DNA of 64,000 bases from Legionella jamestowniensis (lineage in GTDB: Bacteria; Pseudomonadota; Gammaproteobacteria; Legionellales; Legionellaceae). The DNA lies in assembly GCF_001467745.1 (NCBI RefSeq), contig NZ_LNYG01000013.1:127195-191194 (forward strand), in the 5' to 3' direction. A program made the position numbers and the translations under genes. The notes beneath the pieces are model-generated. The model was not told the origin of the DNA. It searched no databases and saw only the letters and a program-made list of their open reading frames with translations. Shown in pieces: positions 18,874 through 27,974 of this stretch. Positions within the stretch are counted from its first letter, which is position 1; every line of letters begins with the position of its first letter.

Positions 18874-20092
18874 TTGAAACTCTTTTTTCCAATATATAAA
18901 TATTATTTTTGTAGTAATACACAAATTGAAGAACTAGATATGCACCCAAAATACCAACGACTTTCCCTAGCATTTGATCACGTATAAATCCAGCTATAGA
19001 AACAGCAATAATAGCCCATAATAAACTTCCTATAAGCAAAAAAGTGTATTTACCTTGGGAAACTAACAATTGATTTTGAATGGCTCCTAAGGAGGCTATT
19101 ATTCCAGAAATTTGCCATAACAAAACAACTATTATTATTTTATTTGACATTACTATTCCGTATATACGGAATAGTAATGGTAATGCCAAACAGACAGCAG
19201 CTAACCATATAATGCCAACAATCAAATAATAAAAATTTAAATTACTAATTAGCACTTTTTTTTGTTTATATAAATTTTGACTTAACTTCGGAACGAGAAT
19301 TCCTCCTAATATTCCTGGTATAAATATAACCACTGTAAAAAGCTGAAATCCTAAAAAAAAGGCTGACTTACCTACAATGTCAGGAGAAGCATTAATTTGC
19401 TTTCCAAAGAGGAAAAATATAATCAAAAAAGGCAAGCCGAATAAAGCGCTATAAGTAGACTTTGCCATTTCTACCAAAAAATTATCTTTGAAAATTTTTT
19501 TGCACAATTTAATACAGTTTCCTGTAATCTTGAACCAGCTATACAGCCCTAAAAACATCCACATTAATGAAAACAGCAGCAACAGCAAATAATAGTTGTC
19601 AAAGATAATCAAAAAAACGCTTAATCCAAATATTATTAAACTATTATAGAACCATAGGTACCCTGCTAAACGATGTTCGTTTGACCTATTTAAAATTGCA
19701 GAAGCGAGGGAAAGAAGAAAATATCCCAGACAATAAAAAAGAATCGATATAAAAATCAGAATTTGTACATGCGCATTGACGCTGTCAGGTCTCTCAGGTA
19801 AGCAAATACCAAAAAGAAACAAGAGACTTAATATGATTAAGGCAAACAAGAGATTTGCAAACCCGCCATATTGTAGCCTTAATAGTCGATCTTCTGAATC
19901 ACTGGGTAGAGATAATATTCGAGGTATAGTCCCCATAAGAGAAAAATTAGTAACAACATTTGAAATGGTTAAAAACAGAACGAATTGTGTATAGGCATCT
20001 TCTCCTAATTTATGAGCAATCAAGGCACCTAGCATTATCGGAGCAAAACGGGATAAACCAACACCTACTACATAAATAGCTCCTTGAATCAA
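18863..20092 (-). CDS. wzx: Wzx-type polysaccharide flippase
   Basis: 409 aa, about 12 membrane segments, opening with IQGAIYVVGVGLSRFAPIML and LIAHKLGEDAYTQFVLFLTI, the usual start of MATE-like polysaccharide exporters. The mid-protein stretch AFFLGFQLFTVVIFIPGILG matches the conserved region before TM8 of this family. It would flip the lipid-linked repeat unit made by the neighbouring transferases. It starts 2 bp after the acyltransferase stop and overlaps the next glycosyltransferase by 11 bp. It is a different lineage from the WzxE-like protein at the window start. Confidence 0.85.
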   Translation of the reverse strand: MIQGAIYVVGVGLSRFAPIMLGALIAHKLGEDAYTQFVLFLTISNVVTNFSLMGTIPRILSLPSDSEDRLLRLQYGGFANLLFALIILSLLFLFGICLPERPDSVNAHVQILIFISILFYCLGYFLLSLASAILNRSNEHRLAGYLWFYNSLIIFGLSVFLIIFDNYYLLLLLFSLMWMFLGLYSWFKITGNCIKLCKKIFKDNFLVEMAKSTYSALFGLPFLIIFFLFGKQINASPDIVGKSAFFLGFQLFTVVIFIPGILGGILVPKLSQNLYKQKKVLISNLNFYYLIVGIIWLAAVCLALPLLFRIYGIVMSNKIIIVVLLWQISGIIASLGAIQNQLLVSQGKYTFLLIGSLLWAIIAVSIAGFIRDQMLGKVVGILGAYLVLQFVYYYKNNIYILEKRVSNGA

Positions 20093-20094
20093 TT

Positions 20095-20658
20095 TTAATC
20101 TCCGCTATTCAAAATCTCTTTATGCTTTTTAAGTTCATCTTCAGAGAATCTTGATTTAACAATTTTGGCAGGAACACCCGCAACAATAGTATATGGAGGC
20201 ACCGATTTAGTGACTACACTACCGGCTGCAACTACAGCACCCTCTCCAATCGAAACGCCCTTTAAAATCACTGCATTAGCGCCAATCCAAACATCTCTAT
20301 TTATAGTGACTGCTCCTGATTTTTTTTCATATCCACTTTTTTGAGCCAAAAACATAGGTATACCAATTTGTCTTATCTCATGATCCCCACATAAGATTGT
20401 GACATTTGGGCCAAACATAACAAAAGAACTAATTTTTATTGGATTTTGCTCAGAAGCTGACATCCATGCCCCTCCCCCAATAAAAACAAAACTTCCTATA
20501 TCGATACTTTCGTAGGTCATTACCGAGTTTGTGGGATCAAAAATTACATTATTACCACAAGAATGAAACCTCATCTTATACAAAATCATTAGCAATCTTG
20601 ACCATACACGTCGAAAATTTTCATGAAACAAAGCTGGAATCTTTAGGATTTTTTTCAT
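20095..20658 (-). CDS. Hexapeptide-repeat acyltransferase (WbbJ/maltose-acetyltransferase type)
   Basis: 187 aa left-handed beta-helix acetyltransferase. Hexapeptide rungs run from about residue 45 to 170 ([58 protein letters not shown]), ending in AGVPAKIVK. The catalytic His is probably in CGDHEI near residue 90. It would O-acetylate a sugar of the glycan, using acetyl-CoA. It is tightly packed between the sulfatase-fold gene (31 bp upstream) and wzx (2 bp downstream). The acceptor is unknown. Confidence 0.88.
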   Translation of the reverse strand: MKKILKIPALFHENFRRVWSRLLMILYKMRFHSCGNNVIFDPTNSVMTYESIDIGSFVFIGGGAWMSASEQNPIKISSFVMFGPNVTILCGDHEIRQIGIPMFLAQKSGYEKKSGAVTINRDVWIGANAVILKGVSIGEGAVVAAGSVVTKSVPPYTIVAGVPAKIVKSRFSEDELKKHKEILNSGD

Positions 20659-20688
20659 CTTACTACCTGAGAAAAATTATCTATACAC

Positions 20689-22278
20689 TTATGTCACAGC
20701 CTTAAATTTATTAGCAGGTAGACCGTCTCTAACTGTTAATGCTACTTTGGAGCCAGAATAGACATTGGAACCAGGATAATAAGTAAACGCATTATCTTTT
20801 TCTTTATCAATTAATAATTGTTCATTATTAGCCAAAAATGAGAGTATATATCTAAATAAATTATGAGAGGACTTAATGTTGCCATCATATTTTTTGTCAT
20901 AGTCAACTCCCCATTTGACAGCTAAAAATGCTCCTTGCCGTTCCATAATTTCGTTCTTTCGATATATTCCATCACGGGTACAGTGTCTAAAGATATAAGG
21001 ACCATGATCCCCTGCAATAATAATCATCGCATCTTTATCTCGAGTTTTGATGGTTTGGATTGTTGAGGATAAAAATTTTGTAGTTCGCTTAACTCTTTCT
21101 TTATACAGATCAATCTCAATCTTTTCATTACAATTATTCACCGTTGCAATATCCGTTGCAGAATGGGTAGGTAAAGTAAATGCATGGATGTAAGTAAACG
21201 TTGGCTGACTTAGATCCATTTTTTTTAGAAAACGAATTGTGCTATCAATAAACTCTTTTTGATTATGGCTGGCTTGTAGAGCTGGATCAGCAAATAAATT
21301 TGTATCAGCAGGAGTCAGATAATGACGAAAGGAAGAAGGCAATAAGAGAGCAATAGTAGCAACAACACGAACTTTTAGCGGCTTTTTTAAATGTTGATTG
21401 GCAAAATAACAAACATCTGCCGCACACTTTCCATCCCAAAGATAATCCATTTCATGAAAAATATTTATAGCATAGCCATTTTTTCTAAGTATTTGATATA
21501 ATTTTCCATCATTTATAATATCATTTCGCCGATTTCTTCCATTCAAATATGCAATTGTTCCATCCTTCTTATAACTCATATTCATATAAGTATAAAGTGC
21601 ATTCATTGTGGGTTGTAATGAAGTATAAAAATTAGGATAGTGGGTAAATCCTTTTGTTTCCATCCATGTAAGGAATGGTTGCATATCTATTTTAAGGCCC
21701 AACATTTCCATACCATTTATATTAGTAAGACTATCAGTCAAAATGAAGAATATATTTTTTCTTTTCTTCATCTCCACTGTTTCTTCTTTAAAATCAACGA
21801 TCTCCTTGTTTGTTGTATCGAATGCTGGATAAATAGCCTGAGTAATATTCCAAAGATTTAATATGCTTAATAAAATTAGAAAAAAAGCCAAGTTTTGAGA
21901 GATAAGAAAAAATCCAAGAGCAAAAATGAGGAAGGCAGACGTTCCATAAATTATCCATTTAAGATAATTTGAGCCCGTTAATAGCTTGGCAGTATTATAC
22001 AGGTCGGGATTTTCAAAAATAGCTTGCTTCATCATTACCAGCCAGAATAGTAATAATAATCCTGTACAGATTTTAATATATAGGGTTTTGCTAAAATTGA
22101 ATTTTATAAATATTAATTGTAATAATCCTAAACTTAAGATACTTGCAATAATTAGCAATCCTAGAGTAATCGCAATTTCAGGGAGAGCAAAACTTTGAGC
22201 ATTATTAGCCACGTAAAATAATAAGGGATAAATTGGTAATAATACCCCTAATCCATAAAGCTTATATTGATTTTCCAT
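20689..22278 (-). CDS. Membrane-anchored sulfatase-fold protein (alkaline phosphatase superfamily)
   Basis: 529 aa. The N-terminal ~165 residues hold four or five membrane helices. From about residue 175 a periplasmic alkaline-phosphatase-superfamily domain begins: FILTDSLTNINGMEML (metal-binding Asp), FTHYPNFYTSLQPTMNALYT (likely nucleophile Thr region), FTYIHAFTLPTHS and IIIAGDHGPYIFRHC (metal-binding Asp-His). The layout resembles phosphoethanolamine and phosphoglycerol transferases such as EptA and LtaS, so transfer of a phospho-substituent to the glycan is the favoured role. It lies 1 bp downstream of the NoeA-like methyltransferase stop. Confidence 0.78.
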   Translation of the reverse strand: MENQYKLYGLGVLLPIYPLLFYVANNAQSFALPEIAITLGLLIIASILSLGLLQLIFIKFNFSKTLYIKICTGLLLLFWLVMMKQAIFENPDLYNTAKLLTGSNYLKWIIYGTSAFLIFALGFFLISQNLAFFLILLSILNLWNITQAIYPAFDTTNKEIVDFKEETVEMKKRKNIFFILTDSLTNINGMEMLGLKIDMQPFLTWMETKGFTHYPNFYTSLQPTMNALYTYMNMSYKKDGTIAYLNGRNRRNDIINDGKLYQILRKNGYAINIFHEMDYLWDGKCAADVCYFANQHLKKPLKVRVVATIALLLPSSFRHYLTPADTNLFADPALQASHNQKEFIDSTIRFLKKMDLSQPTFTYIHAFTLPTHSATDIATVNNCNEKIEIDLYKERVKRTTKFLSSTIQTIKTRDKDAMIIIAGDHGPYIFRHCTRDGIYRKNEIMERQGAFLAVKWGVDYDKKYDGNIKSSHNLFRYILSFLANNEQLLIDKEKDNAFTYYPGSNVYSGSKVALTVRDGLPANKFKAVT

Positions 22279-22279
22279 A

Positions 22280-23671
22280 TTATTTTCTCTTTAGCAAATA
22301 TAATGTACGCAGGGAATCAGGAATAGTAATTTTGTCAACAATATCAAAATGCTCTCCGCATACAGATTCAAAATTATCTTGATTATAAAAATTAAATAAA
22401 TTCTGAGATTCTCTTTTTTGTGCTAATAAAGTTTGAGCCCATGAATCTTCTGGAGGTACAAATTCAATAATTGAAAATAAACTGACTCTTTTGAAATAAC
22501 TTAAAACCATTTCAAAAGTACAGTTATTAGATAAACACAAGTGATGAATCAACGCTAGTACTAAAGTACAATCAATCTGTTGTTCTAACAAGCGAGCAGT
22601 GAACGACAGGCGCTCTTGGTTATCAAATCCAATAGCAGGTGATGGATTAGTCAAATCTACAACTAAAGGTACAATAGACTCTATTTGTTTTTCTTTATTG
22701 ATTTTGTAATTATAATCTATTGCAACAGGGTCAATATCAGTAACAATGATCTGCTTTGCTTTATGTACAATATGTCGAGAAAAATGTCCATTATTACCTC
22801 CTGCATCCCAAAGTTTTTTTGCACCCATACGCTCTATCCAATGCGATATAATATTTGCCTTTTCATTAAAAGCATTAGATAAATAATTTGTATTGTTGTA
22901 GTAATCACCCCATTCTGTTTTACTCTTTGTGTAATTTAAAGAGCGAATAAAGAGACTCATGTACTCGAACATATGTTGCAATTTCTTTTTGTTCAACTTT
23001 GGTGCGGGAGCTATAGTTTGGTTACTATTAAATTGTTTCAACTTTTTAGAGTGCATATGTATATTCATTTTAATGAATGGCGAGAAATGCGTATGAAATG
23101 GTAGTAAATCACTCACAAATTCAAGGGGAAGCCCATCAATATATTGCGCTAATATCTTTGACACTGTAAGTGTCTTATATTTCATAAAAAGTAAAGGTGC
23201 CAAAAAATGACGGCAAAATTGACCATAGGCACACCAAGGAGCTCCCTCCTGATAAAATTCAAAAGACAAAGTGTCAATAAATATTGGTTTACCATAGAAC
23301 AATTGTACATTATAGCTTGTAGCATCTTTAAGATACATATTGTAATTTAAAGCCTCTTTTGCAACGTCCAGCGTTAGTAACGCAGCCTCTTTTAATAGTT
23401 GAAAACTCCATTCATATGGGTAGCTAATAAAAGGAATTTGCTGTGGTTCTATTATGATTTCTTTCGTAGACTGAGAAATAAGCTGATGCTTTACCAAAAG
23501 ATTATTTTTCACCAACTTTTCATAAAGTCCGCATTGCATCAAGTGAGCATACTGAGCATGGTAAGAAGACAAAATGACCCGCTGGACAGTCTCTGCTTCT
23601 TTGTTATAAATAATATATCCACTAGGATCTCTGAAGGAAGAAGAGAGCCGTTGTTTTTCAAATGTAGACAA
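22280..23671 (-). CDS. NoeA-like class I SAM-dependent methyltransferase
   Basis: 463 aa. The N-terminal ~270 residues (SFRDPSGYIIYN, HAQYAHLMQCGLYEKLVKNN, FISYPYEWSFQLLKEAALLTL) form the domain found before the methyltransferase fold in NoeA-like proteins. The C-terminal Rossmann domain has motif I as KKLWDAGGNNGHFSRHIV and motif II as IIVTDIDPVAIDYN. Probably methylates a glycan or lipid intermediate. It overlaps neither neighbour but is spaced 6 bp from the small membrane protein upstream and 1 bp from the sulfatase-fold gene, implying one unit. Substrate unknown. Confidence 0.78.
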   Translation of the reverse strand: MSTFEKQRLSSSFRDPSGYIIYNKEAETVQRVILSSYHAQYAHLMQCGLYEKLVKNNLLVKHQLISQSTKEIIIEPQQIPFISYPYEWSFQLLKEAALLTLDVAKEALNYNMYLKDATSYNVQLFYGKPIFIDTLSFEFYQEGAPWCAYGQFCRHFLAPLLFMKYKTLTVSKILAQYIDGLPLEFVSDLLPFHTHFSPFIKMNIHMHSKKLKQFNSNQTIAPAPKLNKKKLQHMFEYMSLFIRSLNYTKSKTEWGDYYNNTNYLSNAFNEKANIISHWIERMGAKKLWDAGGNNGHFSRHIVHKAKQIIVTDIDPVAIDYNYKINKEKQIESIVPLVVDLTNPSPAIGFDNQERLSFTARLLEQQIDCTLVLALIHHLCLSNNCTFEMVLSYFKRVSLFSIIEFVPPEDSWAQTLLAQKRESQNLFNFYNQDNFESVCGEHFDIVDKITIPDSLRTLYLLKRK

Positions 23672-23677
23672 TTTTAT

Positions 23678-23965
23678 TTAAACCTCAGTACTTTTAGTTT
23701 CAGGTTCGGTTTTAGATGCTATTGTTTTTTTTCTCAATTTCATAAACAAATGTCGGAAGAAGGACGAAAAAACAGCTCTTAGGCGATGAAGATAGACCAT
23801 CATAACACCAAAAAACGCAATGCAAGATTGAATAAGAAGGCTACCAGTTCCTTGGTCAAAATAAGCATATGCATTATTGATAAAAAATAAGTTCAAACCA
23901 AGAGAAGTACACAGACAAGTTGCTGCTAAAAAAGTTCGTTTTTTTAATAACTTCAAGTTATTCAT
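23678..23965 (-). CDS. Small conserved membrane protein with a FDQGTGS motif
   Basis: 95 aa: a first hydrophobic segment near residues 14-33, the motif AYFDQGTGSLLIQ at 34-46, a second hydrophobic segment to about residue 60, and a basic C-terminal tail. Small proteins with a YxDPGTGS motif and the same two-helix layout are common next to NoeA-like methyltransferases and alkaline-phosphatase-superfamily genes; their function is not known to me. Here Gln replaces the usual Pro. It is the first gene after a 230-bp gap downstream of wecC, so it may be the first gene of a separate transcript. Confidence 0.75.
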   Translation of the reverse strand: MNNLKLLKKRTFLAATCLCTSLGLNLFFINNAYAYFDQGTGSLLIQSCIAFFGVMMVYLHRLRAVFSSFFRHLFMKLRKKTIASKTEPETKSTEV

Positions 23966-24195
23966 ACATACTCCTTTTGATTTTCAATAGTATTAAATGC
24001 AAATTCAGCTCTAAATAAAAGCAACACATCGAAAATAGCCATCACTTAAATACGAACTCTCCAGGATGAATTAAAAAGAAATTCACAGGTAAACAGTGAG
24101 TTGGATTAATACCATTATATCTTTTTATCTGCAACCATTATTGGAAGTATTTATCGATTTACGATTCTGCTAAATTTAAAGCCACTCCTACCTCA

Positions 24196-25488
24196 TTAAG
24201 TTTCATTTGTATATTCAAATAAACCTTTTGTGTCCACTATTTTACACCCGGGTTTGGCTTGTTTATCAATATCTTGAAATATTTTATGATCAACTAAAAG
24301 CAATATAATATCCGCTTCAGGCAAAACATCCTCTACTGATTTAAGTTCAGTATTTATTATTGAGGGAGGAAGTTGAGCAATATTAGGTTCAACAACATAC
24401 ACTAAACCAGGATGGCTAGCGATAATATTCTTAGCAATCTTTAATGCTGGGCTTTCCCTTAGATCATCAATATTTGCTTTAAAAGTTAAACCAAAACATG
24501 CAATTGTAACATCTTTGATAGTCTTGTTAGGATTTTGCTGGAGAAATTCTGCGACCGCTTCTTTTGTTTTCTGTATAACCCACTCAGGCTTGCTGTCATT
24601 AACTTGCCGAGCCATTCGTATTAAACGAGCTTCCTCTGGAGATTTACTTATAATAAACCAGGGGTCCACTGCAATACAGTGTCCACCTACTCCAGGACCA
24701 GGTTCAAGAATATTGACGCGTGGATGATGATTAGCTATCCGAATAAGTTCCCAGACATTCATACCAAGCTTATCACAAATCATGGAGAGTTCATTTGCGA
24801 AAGCTATATTAACATCCCTGAAACTATTTTCAGTCAATTTGCACATTTCTGCTGTACGACAATCAGTAATAATACACTCACCTTCAATAAAAATTTTATA
24901 GAGCTGCGCCGCCAATTCCGAACATTTTGTTGTCATGCCACCAATAACTCTATCGTTCTGCACTAATTCACGCAAAACATGACCAGGAAGAACTCTTTCA
25001 GGACAATAAGCAATTCTAATATCAGACTCATTCCCATGAGTGTGTGGAAAAGTCAAATCAGGGCGAGCCTTTGCAAGCCACTCCGCCAATTGCTCCGTTG
25101 TACCCACCGGGGAGGTAGACTCTAAAATAACTAAATTATCTTTCTGCAACATTGGAGCGATAGCCAAACTTGCTGCACGAATATAGCTCAGATCTGGTTG
25201 ATGTCCTTCTTCAAAAGGGGTGGGAACAGCGATTAGGAATGCATTTGCTGGCTCAGGCGACAGAGTTGCTCGTAAATATCTTTCACTAACAGTAGAATGA
25301 ACAATAATATCTAACTCAGGCTCTACTATATGTATATGGCCGCGATTAATAATCTCTACCGTTTGAGGATTAATATCTACACCTATAACCTCAATTTTTC
25401 GCGACGCAATCACTGCAGCCGTGGGTAAACCAATATATCCTAAACCAATAACAGAAATTTTCGGAAATAAAGATTGATAATCTATCAT
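24196..25488 (-). CDS. wecC: UDP-N-acetyl-D-mannosamine dehydrogenase WecC
   Basis: 430 aa. Oxidises UDP-ManNAc to UDP-ManNAcA with NAD. Similarity to E. coli WecC as I recall it is very high: ISVIGLGYIGLPTAAVIAS (NAD loop), GVDINPQTVEIINRGHIHIV, ILESTSPVGTTEQLAEWLA, TAEMCKLTENSFRDVNIAFA and PGPGVGGHCIAVDPWFI with the catalytic Cys in GGHC. The last 125 residues form the UDP-binding domain (FGLTFKANIDDLRESPALKI). The start overlaps the wecB stop by 4 bp (ATGA). It is one of the ECA-type precursors encoded here. Confidence 0.96.
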   Translation of the reverse strand: MIDYQSLFPKISVIGLGYIGLPTAAVIASRKIEVIGVDINPQTVEIINRGHIHIVEPELDIIVHSTVSERYLRATLSPEPANAFLIAVPTPFEEGHQPDLSYIRAASLAIAPMLQKDNLVILESTSPVGTTEQLAEWLAKARPDLTFPHTHGNESDIRIAYCPERVLPGHVLRELVQNDRVIGGMTTKCSELAAQLYKIFIEGECIITDCRTAEMCKLTENSFRDVNIAFANELSMICDKLGMNVWELIRIANHHPRVNILEPGPGVGGHCIAVDPWFIISKSPEEARLIRMARQVNDSKPEWVIQKTKEAVAEFLQQNPNKTIKDVTIACFGLTFKANIDDLRESPALKIAKNIIASHPGLVYVVEPNIAQLPPSIINTELKSVEDVLPEADIILLLVDHKIFQDIDKQAKPGCKIVDTKGLFEYTNET

Positions 25489-26687
25489 AGAAGAATCTCT
25501 TCCTTTTTAATATGTTCATATTTAGCAACCTCTTGAGGAGCGGTGCTGTGTGGCAATTTTTCAAAATGCATTTCAGAAATAAGATTTACAATTCTTGCTG
25601 CAGCATATCCGTCCCCATAGGGATTTTTAGCTTCACTCATTCTTAAATAAGTTTGTTTATCGGTTAGTAATTCACATACAGCGTTAACTATGTTCTCCAC
25701 ACTTGAACCAACTAATTTTACGGTACCGGCAATTATTGCTTCTAAACGCTCTGTAGTATCACGCATCACCAAAACTGGCTTACCTAAAGAAGGTGCTTCT
25801 TCCTGTATCCCACCTGAATCAGTTAGGATGATATAACACCATTTCATTAAATAGATAAAAGGAAGATAATTTACAGGCTCAATTAGATGAACGTTAGAGA
25901 TACCTTTCAACAAACTGTTTACAGGTTGTAAAATATTTGGATTCAAATGGACAGGATAAACAAGATCAACTTCAGGAAAATTTAAAGCAATTTGCTTGAT
26001 CGCTTGACATATTCGTTCTACCCCTTTACCAAAATTTTCCCTCCGATGCCCCGTTATGAGAATAACTTTACGAGATGGATTAAGAAAAGGAAAATGCTTT
26101 GCTAGTTGTTCATTAAGTTCAGGCTCCAGATCAATTTTTTTTATCATGTGGAATAATGCATCCACCACGGTATTGCCGGTAACATGAATTTTTTTTGACG
26201 ACACTCCTTCTCTTAAAAGATTATCGCATGCAAGTTGAGTGGGGGCAAAGTGTATATCTGCTAGGGTGGCGGTTAATTTTCGATTAGCTTCTTCAGGCCA
26301 AGGGGAATTAATATTCCCTGAACGCAAGCCAGCCTCAATATGCGCCACAGGAATTTGATGATAATAGGCTGCAAGTGTCGCCGCAAAAGTGGTTGTGGTA
26401 TCACCATGGACTAAAATTAAATTCGGCCTATACTTTTTTAATAATTCTTCTATGCCTGAGAGAATTTTTATAGTCAATGCGGTCAAACTTTGATTGATAG
26501 ACATCACGTCTAAATTAAAATCGGGTTTAATATTAAATAAATCCAACACTGGCATAAGCATCTGTTGATGTTGTCCTGTTATGCAGATTTTATTATTTAT
26601 TGTTGGATGCAGTGCAAACTCTTTGATAAGAGGCGCCAACTTTATAGCTTCAGGACGCGTGCCAAAAACCGTCAAGGTACTAATCAT
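25485..26687 (-). CDS. wecB: UDP-N-acetylglucosamine 2-epimerase WecB
   Basis: 400 aa non-hydrolysing epimerase that converts UDP-GlcNAc to UDP-ManNAc, the substrate of WecC. Visible: VFGTRPEAIKLAPLIKEF at the N-terminus, ITGQHQQMLMPVLDLF, VHGDTTTTFAATLAAYYHQI, VAHIEAGLRSGNINSPWPEE, ILITGHRRENFGKGVERICQ, and LTDSGGIQEEAPSLGKPVLV with the UDP-binding Ser-Gly-Gly. Full family length. It sits between wzz and wecC, the same order as wzzE-wecB-wecC in E. coli. Confidence 0.95.
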   Translation of the reverse strand: MISTLTVFGTRPEAIKLAPLIKEFALHPTINNKICITGQHQQMLMPVLDLFNIKPDFNLDVMSINQSLTALTIKILSGIEELLKKYRPNLILVHGDTTTTFAATLAAYYHQIPVAHIEAGLRSGNINSPWPEEANRKLTATLADIHFAPTQLACDNLLREGVSSKKIHVTGNTVVDALFHMIKKIDLEPELNEQLAKHFPFLNPSRKVILITGHRRENFGKGVERICQAIKQIALNFPEVDLVYPVHLNPNILQPVNSLLKGISNVHLIEPVNYLPFIYLMKWCYIILTDSGGIQEEAPSLGKPVLVMRDTTERLEAIIAGTVKLVGSSVENIVNAVCELLTDKQTYLRMSEAKNPYGDGYAAARIVNLISEMHFEKLPHSTAPQEVAKYEHIKKEEILL

Positions 26688-26704
26688 AAAATCCCTTTAG
26701 CTAA

Positions 26705-27760
26705 TTAATTATTTTTGTTTTTGAACCATAAATATTGTAATACTACTCCCATTGTCCCTATCAGCAACCCTAACAAAAGTGACAACAAAACTATAGTACT
26801 TTTGGGGAGAGATATAGGCATATCCGGCATTTTTATTGCTCCATCCAAATGAAAAGTTTTTATGTTTTCATAATCAATCTTGGATGTTTTATAAAAATGA
26901 TAATTTGCTTCTAATTCCCTCAGTTCAGGTATAAAAGCATCATCTGATTTTCTTGTTGATAAATTTTGAATTTCTACTTCTAGCGCTTTGCTGCCCCGTA
27001 AATACATCATGTTTGGATCATTAAGCGTCGAAGCATCGGTTAATGTTCCATTTAAAGAAGAAATAGAAGGTTCTTTTACTCCTATTGTTTGAGCCATTTT
27101 TAAAGCTTCTTGTAGTTGCGCTAAACGATCAGCTCGTTTTTTTCTCGCAATCCCTCTTACAAATGAGATTTGCTTTTTAAGATCATGTGCAACAGTGAGA
27201 TGTTGCTGTTTTATAATCTTCAATAAATTGTTTAATGTGTTTTTTTTCACTAATGAAATATATTCTTTCAACCACTGCACAGCCTGAGAGGGATTATTAT
27301 TCTCCACTTTTAAAAGATATTTAGGCATGGCAGATTTAGAAACTTCAGAAATAGATACTTTTTTTAAAAAGCGATTATAAAGCTTATCTAGAGAAGAGTT
27401 TTGTTTATCCTTTTTTAATGAGGGTAGATAAATAGTATGGAAAAACTGTCGTTTTATTGCTTCTGATAACAAATTATCAGTAAAAATTTGATACACTTCT
27501 GATATAGAAAATGGGGTGATAAGTGAAGTATCTCCATGAGAATGACCATCATTTAACAAAGCGATGTCTGCCAGACTAGGCGCAGAGAGAAGTGCTTTTG
27601 CTTCATAAATTGGTTTTTTAAACGAAGCATAAAGGCCCCCTAAACAACCAAAAATTACAATAACAAATAAAATAAACCACTTACGCTTCCAAATAGTACG
27701 AAATAAATCCACTAAATCTATTTCATCATTTGGCATTACAACAGAATGCTTTCCTTCCAC
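26705..27760 (-). CDS. wzz: Wzz-family chain-length determinant (WzzE position)
   Basis: 351 aa from the GTG at 27760, which has AAGGAG five bases upstream. The GTG at 27766 would leave no spacing from that site. Two membrane helices (about residues 28-50 and 320-342) flank a long periplasmic coil. IDLVDLFRTIWKRKWFILFV precedes the first helix, and the proline-rich ISLPKSTIVLLSLLLGLL marks the second. It is the first gene of the polysaccharide locus and lies next to wecB, as wzzE does in ECA operons. It shares two sequence blocks with the Wzz at 7.5-8.5 kb, so the two are paralogues. Confidence 0.88.
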   Translation of the reverse strand: MEGKHSVVMPNDEIDLVDLFRTIWKRKWFILFVIVIFGCLGGLYASFKKPIYEAKALLSAPSLADIALLNDGHSHGDTSLITPFSISEVYQIFTDNLLSEAIKRQFFHTIYLPSLKKDKQNSSLDKLYNRFLKKVSISEVSKSAMPKYLLKVENNNPSQAVQWLKEYISLVKKNTLNNLLKIIKQQHLTVAHDLKKQISFVRGIARKKRADRLAQLQEALKMAQTIGVKEPSISSLNGTLTDASTLNDPNMMYLRGSKALEVEIQNLSTRKSDDAFIPELRELEANYHFYKTSKIDYENIKTFHLDGAIKMPDMPISLPKSTIVLLSLLLGLLIGTMGVVLQYLWFKNKNN

Positions 27761-27974
27761 TGCCACTCCTTATAACGTCCTAAACGGCAAATTATTTTTA
27801 TTTTTTAAATTTTGTTGGCCTGATAATACCATCAGAAAAATAAAAAATCTTCCACTTTTTCCTTACTATATTAAGCTTTTGTGAGGTAGTGGTTAATAAG
27901 CTATAAAGAATAGTCGCAAAACGCCAGCAATTAGAGATATACTGTCCGAATGTTTGAAATTTTCGGAAATGTAG

